This document shows positions 53,908 through 64,000 of a stretch of 64,000 nt of DNA, in pieces. The first letter of the stretch is position 1. Each line of letters starts with the position of its first letter. A model generated the notes under the pieces. That model was not told where the DNA came from. It worked only from the letters and a program-made list of their open reading frames with translations, and searched no databases. Position numbers and translations under genes: made by a program. The stretch is taken from positions 1,550,001-1,614,000 of the forward strand of contig JASVEC010000004.1 of NCBI GenBank assembly GCA_030770535.1, in the 5' to 3' direction. The DNA comes from Batkoa obscura (Eukaryota; Entomophthoromycota; Entomophthoromycetes; Entomophthorales; Batkoaceae).

Positions 53908-54306
53908 CAAATTGAATTGAATTAAATTAAATCAAATCAAATTTAATTTTAATAAAATAATTGATAAAAAAATTGGGCTAAAACTAGCGTAAAATTTAAA
54001 TAGTTTTTTGGTGAAAATATTTTACATTAGAAAGTGCTTTGGTAAAACTTAAGTTTAAATGTTTTATAACCTTTTTTAATAAAAAAAATATCAATAATGA
54101 TAATTAGAAAATATAAGAATCCCATACAAGTTCCTACAATTTAGTAAGTTTTATTGTAACTAATAACTATTTAAAAGCATTCAATAAAGTCTAAACACCC
54201 TCTATTTTTAGTTAAACTCTTAATTTAAAAAAAGGGATACAAATTAGAAATTTTTGTTCTTTAATTCCAAAAAATAAGAGTCATAATTATTAAATAGCAT
54301 AAAAAA

Positions 54307-56112
54307 ATGAACTCGACTAACGATATGACTAATAATGGCGATTATTCAACTAGCAGTGAAGCTTTAGATTCCAATAGTCAATCCAAAGAATTTGAAGACC
54401 ATAGTAAAAGGATCAAATTATTTCAAACTAAATTTGGCTCCACAACACTTAATAATGAAGAACAAAACGCATCCACGAATAGCCAAGATTATGACGATAG
54501 CGAGGCTAAAGATAAAAAGAATAATAAACAAGCAAGTTCATGCGATAGTTGTCGAGAACGTAAATTGGCGTGTAATAAAGAGAAACCAAGGTGTGATAGT
54601 TGTCGACGTAAGGATTTAACTTGTTATTATAGTTATAAAAAAATGAGTAAAAATAATAAACCTAGTGTTTATATAACTAGTTTACAAAATAGAGTAGCTG
54701 AATTAGAAAGATTGTTACAAGAAAAAGAAAGTGAAAAAGAAGTGAAATTATCTATGCTAGATAATATTCATTTAAGTCATCCTTATTTTAAAGATCGAAA
54801 TGAAATTTTATTACATTTAATCAATACCTTTTTTCTTAAAATGGTTCGTTTTATGGGTATTATCAACGAAGAAGAATTTTATTTACAATATCAGCAAGGT
54901 ACTTTAGATAAATTATTACTTTACTCTGTATGTGCTTTAGGTTCTATTTATTCTGATTATTTTAATATTTTATCAACAAAACATCACCCTGCTGGTAGAG
55001 ATTTTGCTGATAAAGCAGAACAATGGTTAATGGAAAGATTTACAAGAACACCTACTTTAGTTTCAATTCAAGCTGGCTTATTATTAGGTGCTTATGAGTT
55101 TGCTGCTGGCAGAGGTGAAATGTCAGTGTTTTTTTTATCTAGTACACATCGCGCTGCTCAGTATATTGGTTTAAATTTTATTGATTCTACTATGTTATCT
55201 AATCCTATTAATCCAGGTTTATTAACTCATGAACAATTAGAAATTAGAAGGAGAATGTGGTGGGAGTGTTTAAGCAGTGATGTTATAGCAGCTACTTTAG
55301 TAGGAAGGCCATTAATCATAGATGATCGAGATTATGTAGTAAATTTACCGATGGAAGATAATAAATTAATGAAGTTAAATGAGATTGATGAGATATACTA
55401 TTACCAATTATTATATACACTTATCAATTATTGGCGAGAAATCTTTCGATTTACACATCATCGACATTTAAGAAAATGGTTAACCAACGATGTTATCTGT
55501 AAGCATATTAAAACTTATCAATTGAAATTAAATCATTTTAAACTTACTTTACCACCCAATTTAACCTTTTATGAAGATAAAAAGTTAGTAGAAACACCCA
55601 CTAAATTACAATGTTGTGCTGCTATACTTTGTGTTGTTTCCAATTTATTAACTATATTATTACATCGATCCCATTTAGCACATGCTATTGAAAATAAAAA
55701 TATAGCTGAATCTGAGTTAGAATCAAAGCAGATATGTATCGAATCAGCTACAAATATAGTCAAAGTAGTTGAAGTCTTTCAAGGGCATGAACAAGAATTA
55801 GGGGACGTATATACTTCTTTTGCAGTATTTAATGCAGCAACAATCATTAATAATGTATTATATACCAATAAGAAAGAGTATGTTAATGGGTTACAAATTC
55901 ATCAACATTATAAACTATTAAAACAATTTTTAAAAGACCATGCTAAAGTTTGGAGTATGAATAATATGTTTTTAGAAATTTTGAAGCTAATGGAACAAAC
56001 TTTTAAAAGAGGTCAATTAAAACCTGACACTGAAGGGCATCTTGCTTGGTTATCTCCTACTTCTACTTCTTATGTACAGTGGTATTTTTCAAATGTAGCA
56101 TTTAATTCATAA
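54307..56112 (+). CDS. Zn2Cys6 transcription factor with fungal-specific middle domain
   Basis: Single exon, 601 residues. A disordered N-terminus precedes the binuclear cluster at residues 79-106: Cys79, 82, 89, 96, 99, 106 with spacing C-x2-C-x6-C-x6-C-x2-C-x6-C. A linker and short coiled coil (VAELERLLQEKESEKEVK, about 127-150) follow and should dimerise it. Residues 160-420 form a fungal_trans-type domain: LLYSVCALGSIYS, VSIQAGLLLGAYEFAAGRGE, RRRMWWECLSSD. Such factors bind CGG triplets and control metabolic genes; the target pathway cannot be read. The class is essentially fungal, so it anchors the kingdom. Being intronless is unusual beside its neighbours. Confidence 0.92.
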   Translation: MNSTNDMTNNGDYSTSSEALDSNSQSKEFEDHSKRIKLFQTKFGSTTLNNEEQNASTNSQDYDDSEAKDKKNNKQASSCDSCRERKLACNKEKPRCDSCRRKDLTCYYSYKKMSKNNKPSVYITSLQNRVAELERLLQEKESEKEVKLSMLDNIHLSHPYFKDRNEILLHLINTFFLKMVRFMGIINEEEFYLQYQQGTLDKLLLYSVCALGSIYSDYFNILSTKHHPAGRDFADKAEQWLMERFTRTPTLVSIQAGLLLGAYEFAAGRGEMSVFFLSSTHRAAQYIGLNFIDSTMLSNPINPGLLTHEQLEIRRRMWWECLSSDVIAATLVGRPLIIDDRDYVVNLPMEDNKLMKLNEIDEIYYYQLLYTLINYWREIFRFTHHRHLRKWLTNDVICKHIKTYQLKLNHFKLTLPPNLTFYEDKKLVETPTKLQCCAAILCVVSNLLTILLHRSHLAHAIENKNIAESELESKQICIESATNIVKVVEVFQGHEQELGDVYTSFAVFNAATIINNVLYTNKKEYVNGLQIHQHYKLLKQFLKDHAKVWSMNNMFLEILKLMEQTFKRGQLKPDTEGHLAWLSPTSTSYVQWYFSNVAFNS

Positions 56113-56194
56113 TTAAGAAAAGAACATGTTAAGCGTGAATGTTATATTATATTATATTATTAAGTTGAAATTAAACTCAGGTAACAATATTAGT

Positions 56195-56533
56195 TTAAAT
56201 ATCTTTATTAATAAGATTCGAATGAGGATCATCATCAGGGATAAAGGTATCATCATTAAAGGATAAATTAGTTTCATTGGTTACCAATTTCTCTTTTAAT
56301 CTTTTATAAAAATCAATACGTAACTCATATAATTCCCAAATTTGAATAAATAAATGTTTAAATAAATGTTGTAAATGAGAATCTGGTAAATAATTCATAC
56401 TATAAAAATGATATAAAATTTTACACATAGATTCTTTAAAATTCATACATTTTAAACTAATTAAATTTTGTCGTAATTCAAGCATCCAATTTAATATTTC
56501 ATAATAAAAATCATCACTATTAGTAGCATCCAT
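56195..56533 (-). CDS. Hypothetical helical protein, unknown
   Basis: 112 residues, single exon, starting MDATNSDDFYYEILNWMLEL. Mostly amphipathic helix, with an acidic tail (DDTFIPDDDPHSN). No family recognised. It is convergent with the Zn2Cys6 gene, about 80 bp apart. Real coding is supported by its sensible composition and its fit between neighbours, not by homology. Confidence 0.5.
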   Translation of the reverse strand: MDATNSDDFYYEILNWMLELRQNLISLKCMNFKESMCKILYHFYSMNYLPDSHLQHLFKHLFIQIWELYELRIDFYKRLKEKLVTNETNLSFNDDTFIPDDDPHSNLINKDI

Positions 56534-56751
56534 GGCTTTTGTTGTTTTTTATTAGTTTATTGTGTCTGATTGCTTGATTTATATACTATTTTAGTTGAAA
56601 TTTTGATTTTAATCAGTAAATTCAAAAAGAATAAACAGCCAATCATGTCAGTTTCATAATTAAATTTTAAAATTATAGAAATAAAAATAACTAAAAATGA
56701 AGTATAAGATTAACTATCAACGCCAATAAAATATGAAATAAAAATGGTTTA

Positions 56752-57486
56752 TTAATTATTAATTGTATTTTCATTATGTTGAATCTCCTTGTTATCATTT
56801 AAGTTTAAAACATTCGTTGTTCTCTGTTCAATATATTTCCATACTTTATCATTAATTTTAGTTTCATTATTATTATTACTATTACTTAATAGTTCATATT
56901 CTAAATCAATGATAGAATTGAATCTTTCCCATTTTTGAATATCTTGAAATTCATTGATAAATCGATTCAATATTGTTACCCCAAATGTACCTTCAACTTG
57001 AGTTTCATGATTAACTCGAGCCATTATTCTATCTTCTAATATCTAATCATTATTTATAATAATTAAAATAGGAACATTTAAAATATATGTTTATTGCTTA
57101 CTTTTTTAGGTATCCATAACACAATACAGTCTATAGGAATCTTATATTTTCTAGCTAAATTTATCCATGTTTTCCTTTGTCTTGAATCAATATTGCAACG
57201 ATCAATTATTATATTCTTGCCCTAATAAAACTCAATAAAAACTCATATAACTTTTTTTTTCCCTTACCTTAACAATAGCTGCCGTTGCCGCTAACTCACA
57301 AGCCTCTCTATTACCAAGTTCATCTTGATTTGCTCTTTCCCATCCCTTTTTTTATTTATATAAAATTTAATATACGATCATTTATAATCAATTAAAAAAC
57401 TATTTACTAACTTCATATCTCTCACAAAATTGTTTGGATATTGTGGATTTTCCACTACATGGTGGCCCGACTAGTATTATTATCAT
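56752..57486 (-). CDS. P-loop polynucleotide-kinase-like protein (PNK/bHLH140-type)
   Basis: Four exons, about 180-190 residues, start at 57486. Walker A is MIIILVGPPCSGKSTISKQF. Then come GWERANQDELGNREACELAA, GKNIIIDRCNIDSRQRKTWI and a lid with HETQVEGTFGVTILNRFI. The IDRCN-x-D-x-x-QR motif and the following lid match the kinase module fused to aprataxin-like HIT domains in plant bHLH140 proteins, related to polynucleotide kinases. Here it stands alone, with only a low-complexity Asn-rich C-terminus. It may phosphorylate 5' ends of nucleic acid or nucleotides; that function is inference. Confidence 0.75.
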
Positions 57487-58008
57487 CTTTTTCTATTGGT
57501 TTTGGAAAGTTTAAGATTGGAATTTAAAAAACTTTTTAATTTAGTTTTTTCAGAATATTAGATTGTAGGAATAGAATCGGTTCTTTATTAAAAAGAATAA
57601 GGATTGTAAAGCATCATCGAAAGTTAATAAAGTAAAGACGTGCTAATGGGACTAAATTATACCTAGTTCATGTTGCTTTAATTATGAATAATTTTTGACA
57701 TAGTTATTATTCTATTTTTTGTAAAGGTATTGAAGCTTTTGGATTTTGTTTACATACTGTAAACTTATAATGAGCATTGGCTTCTATTAGCATCTGAAAA
57801 AAAATTTCATGTTAAATAAAACTCAATACTTTAATGTTCTAACTTTTTATATTTGAACAAGATATCAACTGTTATTAATAAATAAAATACTATCAAATTT
57901 AATAAGAAATACGACTTTAATAAAAAACATTTAAATAGGTAAATATCATATTATATCACTACTTGTTACTTTCAATTTACGATGTACTTAGCAATAAAAA
58001 TGATAGCA
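57487..58008. other. Intergenic spacer
   Basis: About 520 bp, A/T-rich, nothing recognised beyond likely promoter and terminator sequence. Confidence 0.5.
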
Positions 58009-58494
58009 TTACACATCCAACTCAACTTCATTGTACCAAGGAGCCATGAAAGCACTACATTTAAACGGTTCACCACGGGTTAATAAACTAGTATCTAAAT
58101 CTAAATACCTATTGATAAAACTTTTAACATACTCGAATAATTTTTTATATTCAATCAATTTTTGATGTATATTGGGTAGTTGTATAAATACATTTTGTAT
58201 AAGGCGTTGATCAATGATATTAGAATCCATTGATTTTTCTGCCTGATTTTGTTTTATCGGTGTATTTTGTAGATATCTAATATGTGCCCCAAATGATGCT
58301 TCACTATAAACTATATACAACTCATAATCGTAGTCGTCAACGTTAAGACTACCAAATGCATATTTACCGTCTATGAATAAACTTATTTCAGAGAAACAGT
58401 CATCTTTAAACCATGGAATTAAGTTAAGTTTCAATGAAGTGGCGTGAACTGGGTATAAGGTATACTTTTGACCTAAAGCTTCTAAAAAACCCAA
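58009..58494 (-). CDS. Hypothetical protein, 5' end unresolved
   Basis: An open frame of about 160 codons (EALGQKYTLYPVHATSLKLN to FMAPWYNEVELDV). It has no ATG at its upstream end; instead it begins with GGGTTTTTTAG, which looks like an intron acceptor (58480s), so a short first exon should lie between 58500 and 58900. I could not place it. The composition is that of a folded cytosolic protein with Tyr/Asp-rich strands. No family recognised. Confidence 0.5.
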   Translation of the reverse strand: MGFLEALGQKYTLYPVHATSLKLNLIPWFKDDCFSEISLFIDGKYAFGSLNVDDYDYELYIVYSEASFGAHIRYLQNTPIKQNQAEKSMDSNIIDQRLIQNVFIQLPNIHQKLIEYKKLFEYVKSFINRYLDLDTSLLTRGEPFKCSAFMAPWYNEVELDV

Positions 58495-58956
58495 AACTTA
58501 ACTTTGCAAGAGGTGCTATATAGAGTTTATTTTATTTGATCCATAATTAAAAAGTGATATTTTTATAATAAGAAAGATTTAAAGAATGTTTAGATTATGA
58601 AGCTTATAATTTGAATTTAGGAAAATGAATTTAATAAATTAATGTTTAATTTTTAATTTTTTAAAAGTAAATTTAACTTTGAAAATTTGACTGATGTGTA
58701 AATTTGGAATTTGCTTATAAAGTTAAGCTAAAAAATCGGACAAACAATCTAAACATTTCAGTTGAAATTTAGAAAGCATTAAACTTTATCGGCGATTGCT
58801 TCATTTAGCATAAACTTATGGCCGACTCAATGCTAAGAGTCCGACTACCGGAGCCAATGAAAACCAATCTAAAGATGAGATAACAAAGTATAAAAGAAAG
58901 AATCTTCTCTCAACTTGTTTTTTAAAATTAAAAATTACACATAACTAATATTAAAC
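58495..58956. other. Divergent intergenic region with a GC-richer promoter patch
   Basis: Between two divergent genes. 58819-58857 is locally rich in G+C and contains GCCGACTC and GAGTCCGACTACCGGAGCC; the GACTC...GAGTC pair forms a small inverted repeat, and CGG/CCG triplets are present. This could be a transcription-factor site for the hydrolase gene about 100 bp downstream. Confidence 0.4.
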
Positions 58957-60275
58957 ATGTTTCAAAATTTTTTTAATTCGTGTAGTTATTATATTTGGCC
59001 AACAAACGAAAGTAAGGCTGAAGAAGCGGAATGGAAATTATTAAATAGTATTAAGGGGTTAGGCTGGGTTGATGATAAGGTAGAGGAAGAAGACAAAGAA
59101 GAGATAATCAAGAGAGGAGAATTAAAAAAGGTGTATATCAATGATAAGGATTATATAAATACGTTTTCAATTTATGAAAAGGAAAGGGATAAAGTAAAAG
59201 GCGTATTAATTTTAACTCATGGTTATGGTAACGGTTTAGGCCATTATTTTCAAAATTATGAAGCCTTAGTCAACTTAAGAGGTTGGGATATTCATTCTAT
59301 CGATTGGTTAGGTATGGGTAGATCTTCAAGACCTTATTTCAATTTAAAGAAAAAAAAGGGCCAAACGGAATTGGATCATATTAAAGAGGTAAATCATTGT
59401 TATTTTACATTTAATTTTTAATTAATATTTTAATTGTAGGCGGAAGACTTTTTTGTAGAAAGCTTTGAGGAATGGACTAAAAAAATGGGATTAGAAAAAT
59501 TTCATCTTTTAGGTCATAGTTTAGGTGGCTATCTTTCAACTGTGTATGCTTTAAAATATGCGGATAAAGTTGAAAAATTACTTTTAGCTTCACCAGGTAA
59601 CCTAATAATAACAATAATAATTGCACCATTTTATTTATCTAATATTTATTAGTTGGAATCCCGAAGAGTCCTTATTTAGTAGATAATTCAGATGAAGCAA
59701 AACTTGAAGCAGCCCATCAGCAACAAGAGATTGATTCACCATTAGCTAATTCTGAATTTGCAAAGAGACCAACAAATATACCATTTTGGGTACCGTATGC
59801 TTGGGATAAATTAAATGTTACGCCACAATGGTTAGTAAGGATGGCAGGACCTTATGGACCTAAATTAATATCTTACTATACGGATAGAAGATTAGCTCAT
59901 TTAAACCAAGATCAAAAGAAAATGTTAGAAGAGTATTTATACCATATCTCTTCAATGAAAGGATCTGGTGAATATGCTTTAGGCTCTATTTTGTCATTTG
60001 GGGCATTTGCTAGATATCCATTACATAAACGTATGACTAAGTTAACTATGCCAGTCACCTTCATCTATGGCGAAGTTGATTGGATGGATTTTAGACATGC
60101 TTTGAAAATCAAGGATAATTTTAATGTACCTATTAAAATACATGTACTTCCAGAAGTGGGTCATCAATTGTTTTTAGAAAAAGCAGAGCACTTTAATGAG
60201 TTTTTAGTTAAAGAATTGCAATCTAATAACACAGAACCATTTACTACTAATATTGATATTAATCAATTTGCTTAA
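58957..60275 (+). CDS. ABHD4/5 or Cld1-type alpha/beta-hydrolase (phospholipase)
   Basis: Three exons, about 400 residues, start MFQNFFNSCSYYIWP. Lid and core motifs: VLILTHGYGNGLGHYFQNYE (oxyanion HG), DWLGMGRSSRP, FHLLGHSLGGYLSTVYALKY (nucleophile Ser in GHSLGG), VTFIYGEVDWMD (typical G-x-x-DWMD of the ABHD4/5 group) and EVGHQLFLE (catalytic His). Relatives include mitochondrial cardiolipin deacylase Cld1 and the lipase activator CGI-58. In this family the His starts an H-x4-D motif linked to acyltransferase activity; here it reads H-QLFL-E, a conservative change. The catalytic Ser is present, so hydrolase activity is expected. Confidence 0.87.
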
Positions 60276-60385
60276 TTTATTTGTAAAATAAACTTTACTA
60301 TTTGCTATATAAATTTTATTTCTACTTTATTCAATTGCTTTAAATAAAGAATAACTTCAAACTTACTTTTTATTTTTTAATCAAA

Positions 60386-61145
60386 ATGAAATTGATAAAT
60401 TTATTTCAAAGACAAATACTAAAACAAACAAGAAATATAGCTATTAATAGAATATTAAATCAAGTAAGCAATATATACAACATAATTAAAACAACAATTA
60501 ATAAATTAACCTTAGACTCCATCGTCAACAACCAAAACTGGATTATCAGGATTTGAAATTCAATTATTAGAATTAAGTCAATTAAAAGAAGGAGAAACAG
60601 AGAGCAAACCAGAAAGACAAAAATCATCAGATGACAGCTTAGATTATCTTAAAAGTTATTACACCACGAATACACCACCTGCTAACCAAGATGAACGAGA
60701 AGATATCATTTTAAGTAATATTATCCGTATCAATAGTTGTATGAAACAAGTGGATCTATTAACATTAGTGCAAGAGTTGAACTCCAGTAAAGAATTAATG
60801 AATAAAAAAATCATAATAGAAGTGATTAAAAAATCAACTCAATTTAATAACCATTATATTTCCTATGTATTATTAGAACAATTTAAAAGATTGGGATTAT
60901 TAACTTATTTACAATTTATTGATGATAAAGTGATGATGGAAATAATGGATAATATATGGCAAGGGACGAAGGATTGGTATAGAGTTAAATGGGTCTTAGA
61001 TTTATGTGAAAGAGATGGGATTATGATTACCAAAGAAATGGCAAGGAAATTAGAAGAAATTAAAGATTATTTTGAAGGTTTACAAATGGAAGAAGAAGTT
61101 ATAGAGATTGATAGTGTGATTAAAAGTGTTAGAATAAAAGATTGA
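60386..61145 (+). CDS. Probable mitochondrial protein, unknown
   Basis: Two exons with a ~52-nt intron after MKLINLFQRQILKQTRNIAI NRILNQ; 237 residues. The N-terminus is basic, hydroxylated and lacks acidic residues, like a mitochondrial presequence. The rest is helical: DEREDIILSNIIRIN, VDLLTLVQELNSSKELMNKK and DNIWQGTKDWYRVKWVLDLC, resembling helical-repeat (PPR-like or Mtf2/Mne1-like) RNA-processing factors. That resemblance is loose, so function is left open. It follows the hydrolase gene by about 110 bp on the same strand. Confidence 0.6.
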
Positions 61146-61549
61146 GGTATTTGTTAATATTTGCGTATACTTTCTATCATTGTTTGTTTTGTTATTTAGT
61201 CTTTTTTACTACGTTGACTATTTTTATGAATTCTAAAAGTATATTGTTTTATTTTTTATTAAGTTATTATACTTTGTTAAGTGCATGATGGTTATCTTGT
61301 AATTTTTCTATTATTGTTCTATTTTGTTTGCTATTACTTATTATATTATTTCCCATATTAACTTATACATTTATATAAATTAACAATACAACTATTCTTT
61401 AACTTGAACATAATTTAGATTATTGACCAATAAGTTTTATTAGAAATTTAATCAGTAAATGATGCAAGTTAACTGAAATTAAGAATATTTAAATAAAATT
61501 TTTAATAGCTCATCTTGCTTATTAATATATACTACTATTAAAAAAAATA
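61146..61549. other. Intergenic spacer
   Basis: About 400 bp, A/T-rich, between two plus-strand genes. Nothing recognised. Confidence 0.5.
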
Positions 61550-63173
61550 ATGCGATTTGAAAATCAAAATGAAAAGCGGTATTTTATAGGCATCCTAATG
61601 CTATTAGGTGTAGTCATATTATGGGTTGGATCTTCGTTTTTAATCAATGTAAACTTGTAATCTTATTAGCAACAATTTAAAATTGACCGAGTTTTATTAT
61701 TATATTCTAGTCTATCTTCACAGAGCAAAGTTTTGATCATCCTTTCTTTTTAACTTATTTTAATACCTCTACCTTTTCGATCTATTTAATCTTAGTCTTT
61801 TTCCAACGAAGATATCAAAAGTTTAAAAATAAGACAGTAGAAACCAGTCATAAAAGGTAAGTAATTAGAAATTTCTTTTGTTTATTGATACTAATAATAA
61901 CAATTTGTTATTATAGCCCTCTAGTATCCCCTGAATTAAATGTAAATCAAGTAATATTATCATGATTTATCGAAGATTATTTTTATTAACATTATCAAAA
62001 TAGTATGGTTTAGCTAAAGATTTAAAGCTTCAAGATTTGACTGAATTAAACTCAGAAGAAGAGGAGGAAGAGGTTGTAACGCCAATTAATAATAAATTTA
62101 GTGATAAAGAAGTAATTGATAATGAAAAACTAAATAAATTTTATATTAATCATAACCAATTTAGACTGCAAAGCTTAGTTTTTACTTCTGCTTATTATGG
62201 TTTGCAGCTAACTGGTCAAACAATGCTTCTTTATCTTTAACTTCTGTGGCTTCTTCTACTATCTTATCTTCTACCTCAGGTAAAGACATTGAAATTAATT
62301 GATTTTAAATTTTATTAATTCTTATTCTGTCATTTAGGTATTTTCACTTTGATCTTTGGCTCTCTTTTTAAAGTAGAAAGATTCACATTAGTAAAACTTA
62401 GTGGTATTTTAGTGAGGTAAGCTAAGACACTATCTATTTTATAATTACTACCATTAACCTCTCATACTTTCAGTTTATTAGGAGTGGTATTAGTAGGCTT
62501 AAGTGATATGGGAACTGATAGCTCACTTACATTTAATACGATGGTTATAGGAGATATTTTATCTATCTTAGGAGCAGTATTTTATGCTTTTTATACAACT
62601 TTCTTGAAAATCAAAGTAGATGAAGAGAAGGTAGATATGAAGTTATTTTTAGGTTTTGTAGGCTTAATTAATTTGGTTATCATGATTCCTGTTATGGTTT
62701 TAATTCATTATGTTAACGTTGAACCTTTCTCTTTCCCCCCTACTTCTACCGTCTGGGCTATGTTGTTTTTGAATGCTTTCTTTGGTACCTTTTTGTGAGT
62801 TTATGCTTTCATTTTAATTTAGTTTTTGTGCTTATTATTTTTTATTATTAGATCCGATTATCTATGGATTTTTGCTGTTTTATTTGTAAGTTTTTTTTTG
62901 ATATTTATATATATATTATTTATTTATCCATTTATTTCTAGACCTCTCCATTAGTAGTTACATTAGGTTTATCACTGACAGTAATATTTAATTATAAACT
63001 AAAGTTTAAATAATTAATATTTATATTAGATTCCATTTGCAATGGTAGGTGATATTTTAATCAATGGCAAGAGTATAACAACTATTTATGGATGCGGAGC
63101 ATTATTTGTTATTATTGGATTCTTTATGGTTAATTCAGTAGCTTATCAAGAAACTGTAAATAAAAGAGATTAA
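61550..63173 (+). CDS. SLC35F5-like DMT-family transporter
   Basis: About eight small exons, roughly 400 residues, ten predicted membrane helices. Start MRFENQNEKRYFIGILMLLG. A cytosolic acidic loop (SEEEEEEVVTPI) precedes an intron (GTAATT donor near 62110, acceptor at 62165); splicing gives TAKLSFYFCLLWFAANWSNN and ASLSLTSVASSTILSSTSG, the family signature (ETAKISFFFCFVWF and SSTSGLFTL in human SLC35F5, Yml018c in yeast). Further matches: LGVVLVGLSD, GDILSILGAVFYAFYTTFLK, LGFVGLINLVIM, FTSPLVVTLGLSLT. The frame at 62037 reads through the intron and is misleading after it. Members sit in vacuolar or Golgi membranes; substrate unknown. Confidence 0.88.
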
Positions 63174-63248
63174 ATAATGAAGAAATAAAATATGAATCAA
63201 ATAAAATGAATTTGTAACTCTTTTATTGATATTGTTATTATTGTTATT

Positions 63249-64000
63249 TTATATAAAAGTTATTAAACTTTCGAAATATTGTATAAGCTAAAATGTCAGA
63301 GTTAATATAAGAGAATAAACGAAATTAAATTGAGTGAGTTACTTTTTGTGGGCATTTGTACCTTAAAGTTTTTATATCTGATGCTGTACGTTCGCCATTT
63401 TTCCTATTACTTATTAACAAATAAATCAATAAATTAAAAATAATATCTTTATAGCATCTATGCTATCTTTCCTACTTACCATAAAACAATATAAATATAA
63501 TCATCTTTAGCTTCATCAAACTTAATATCTTCTATACTATCTATTTCTTCTTCCCAACTTTCCCAATCTTTACAAAACTCATCTTTAGTTAACATAATAG
63601 TTTCAGTTTTGCTAACTTTCTTTTTTTTGGGTTTTATATACGGGTTCTTCCAATATGTCCGAATTAAGCTTTCATCATAGCTAATAGTTGTTGTTTATTA
63701 ATCAATCTTTTTTTCTTACGAATAAAATAAAATAAAATAACAACTTACTTACATATTCGCCTTTTTTTCCCAGGTATCATGCTTTGGAGAAAACCCTTTC
63801 CAACGGATTAAGTATTCTTTTCCTCTCTTTTTGTTATTATTATTACTTTCTAGATGGCTTTTTAAAATTTATTACCGATGTATCTCTATGCTTTATTATC
63901 TTTTCTACTTCATATTCTTCTTCCTCAAGACCTTCTTTATACTCTTTGTCTTCTTCAATTTGTTCTTGCTTTATGTAGCCTTCTTCTTTATGGTAGGAAT
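63249..64000 (-). CDS. HP1/Swi6-type chromodomain plus chromoshadow protein (partial, start off right edge)
   Basis: Five exons visible: 64000-63876, 63826-63753, 63680-63480, 63403-63343, 63287-63249. The first two encode a chromodomain: EEEYEVEKIIKHRDTS|RGKE YLIRWKGFSPKHDTWEKKANM, with aromatic-cage residues Tyr, Trp and the second Trp in place. A short basic linker (IKPKKKKVSK) follows, then a chromoshadow domain: KDWESWEEEIDSIEDIKFD, DYIYIVLW|KNGERTASDIKTL, RYKCPQK|LIQYFESLITFI. The CPQ-x-LIxYFE ending is the chromoshadow hallmark. HP1 reads H3K9me3 and dimerises through the shadow domain to build heterochromatin. The start codon lies beyond base 64000. Confidence 0.9.
63713..63742. repeat. 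(AAAAT)n run inside an intron
   Basis: Short AAAAT/AAATA run within the third visible intron region of the HP1-like gene (63681-63752). Confidence 0.6.

Larger units (their letters stand above)
53298..54306. other. Intergenic region carrying right arm of the long inverted repeat
   Basis: Contains the right inverted arm (53445-53907) with its 98-bp element, then A/T-rich DNA forming the promoter region of the Zn2Cys6 gene. Confidence 0.7.

Overview
The window is nuclear DNA from a fungus with a very A+T-rich genome (mostly A/T outside exons, long A/T runs, poly-Asn tracts). Nearly every gene is broken by short spliceosomal introns, usually 43-75 nt, with GTAAGT-like 5' sites, a CTAAC/TTAAC-like branch region and a TAG 3' site. 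The gene set is fungal: a Zn2Cys6 transcription factor with a fungal-specific middle domain, ATG13, VAC1/PEP7, a TOM1-type HECT ligase, an Avt-type transporter, COG6 and an ABHD4/5/Cld1-type lipase. A secreted S1 trypsin would suit a zygomycete-grade or insect-associated fungus (for example Entomophthoromycotina), but the sequence alone does not fix the taxon.

Layout. 1-4795 (-): N-terminal half of an ATR/Rad3/Mec1 checkpoint kinase, cut by the left edge. 6337-7724 (+): vacuolar-type amino-acid transporter. 8096-10690 (-): SmgGDS/RAP1GDS1-like armadillo protein. 11231-12963 (+): acidic protein with a Laa2/aftiphilin-like C-terminal part. 14309-16862 (+): ATG13. 19413-21594 (+): calcineurin A. 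23729-26178 (-): COG6. 26389-26738 (+): small membrane protein. 26933-27598 (-): YbeY endoribonuclease. 27958-28625 (-): ankyrin protein. 28847-30570 (+): NCS6/CTU1 tRNA thiolase. 30777-32863 (-): VAC1/PEP7. 34880-35372 (-): SNU13. 37542-48414 (+): giant TOM1/HUWE1 HECT ligase. 52527-53297 (+): trypsin. 54307-56112 (+): Zn2Cys6 factor. 56195-58494 (-): two unknown proteins flanking a polynucleotide-kinase-like P-loop protein. 58957-60275 (+): ABHD4/5-type hydrolase. 60386-61145 (+): probable mitochondrial protein. 61550-63173 (+): SLC35F5-like transporter. 63249-64000 (-): HP1/Swi6-type chromodomain protein, cut by the right edge.

The genes are ordinary housekeeping genes with no cluster logic, though several concern membrane traffic and autophagy (ATG13, COG6, VAC1, the Laa2-like protein). 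The intergenic DNA is the unusual part. It holds eight copies of a roughly 98-bp element with short terminal inverted repeats and 4-bp A/T target duplications; three copies of a roughly 165-bp element with longer TIRs; a foldback repeat; two related solo LTRs; and a near-perfect 464-bp inverted repeat that brackets the intronless, compositionally distinct trypsin gene. That bracketed trypsin locus and the 98-bp family are the best candidates for something undescribed. No rRNA, CRISPR array or convincing tRNA gene was found.
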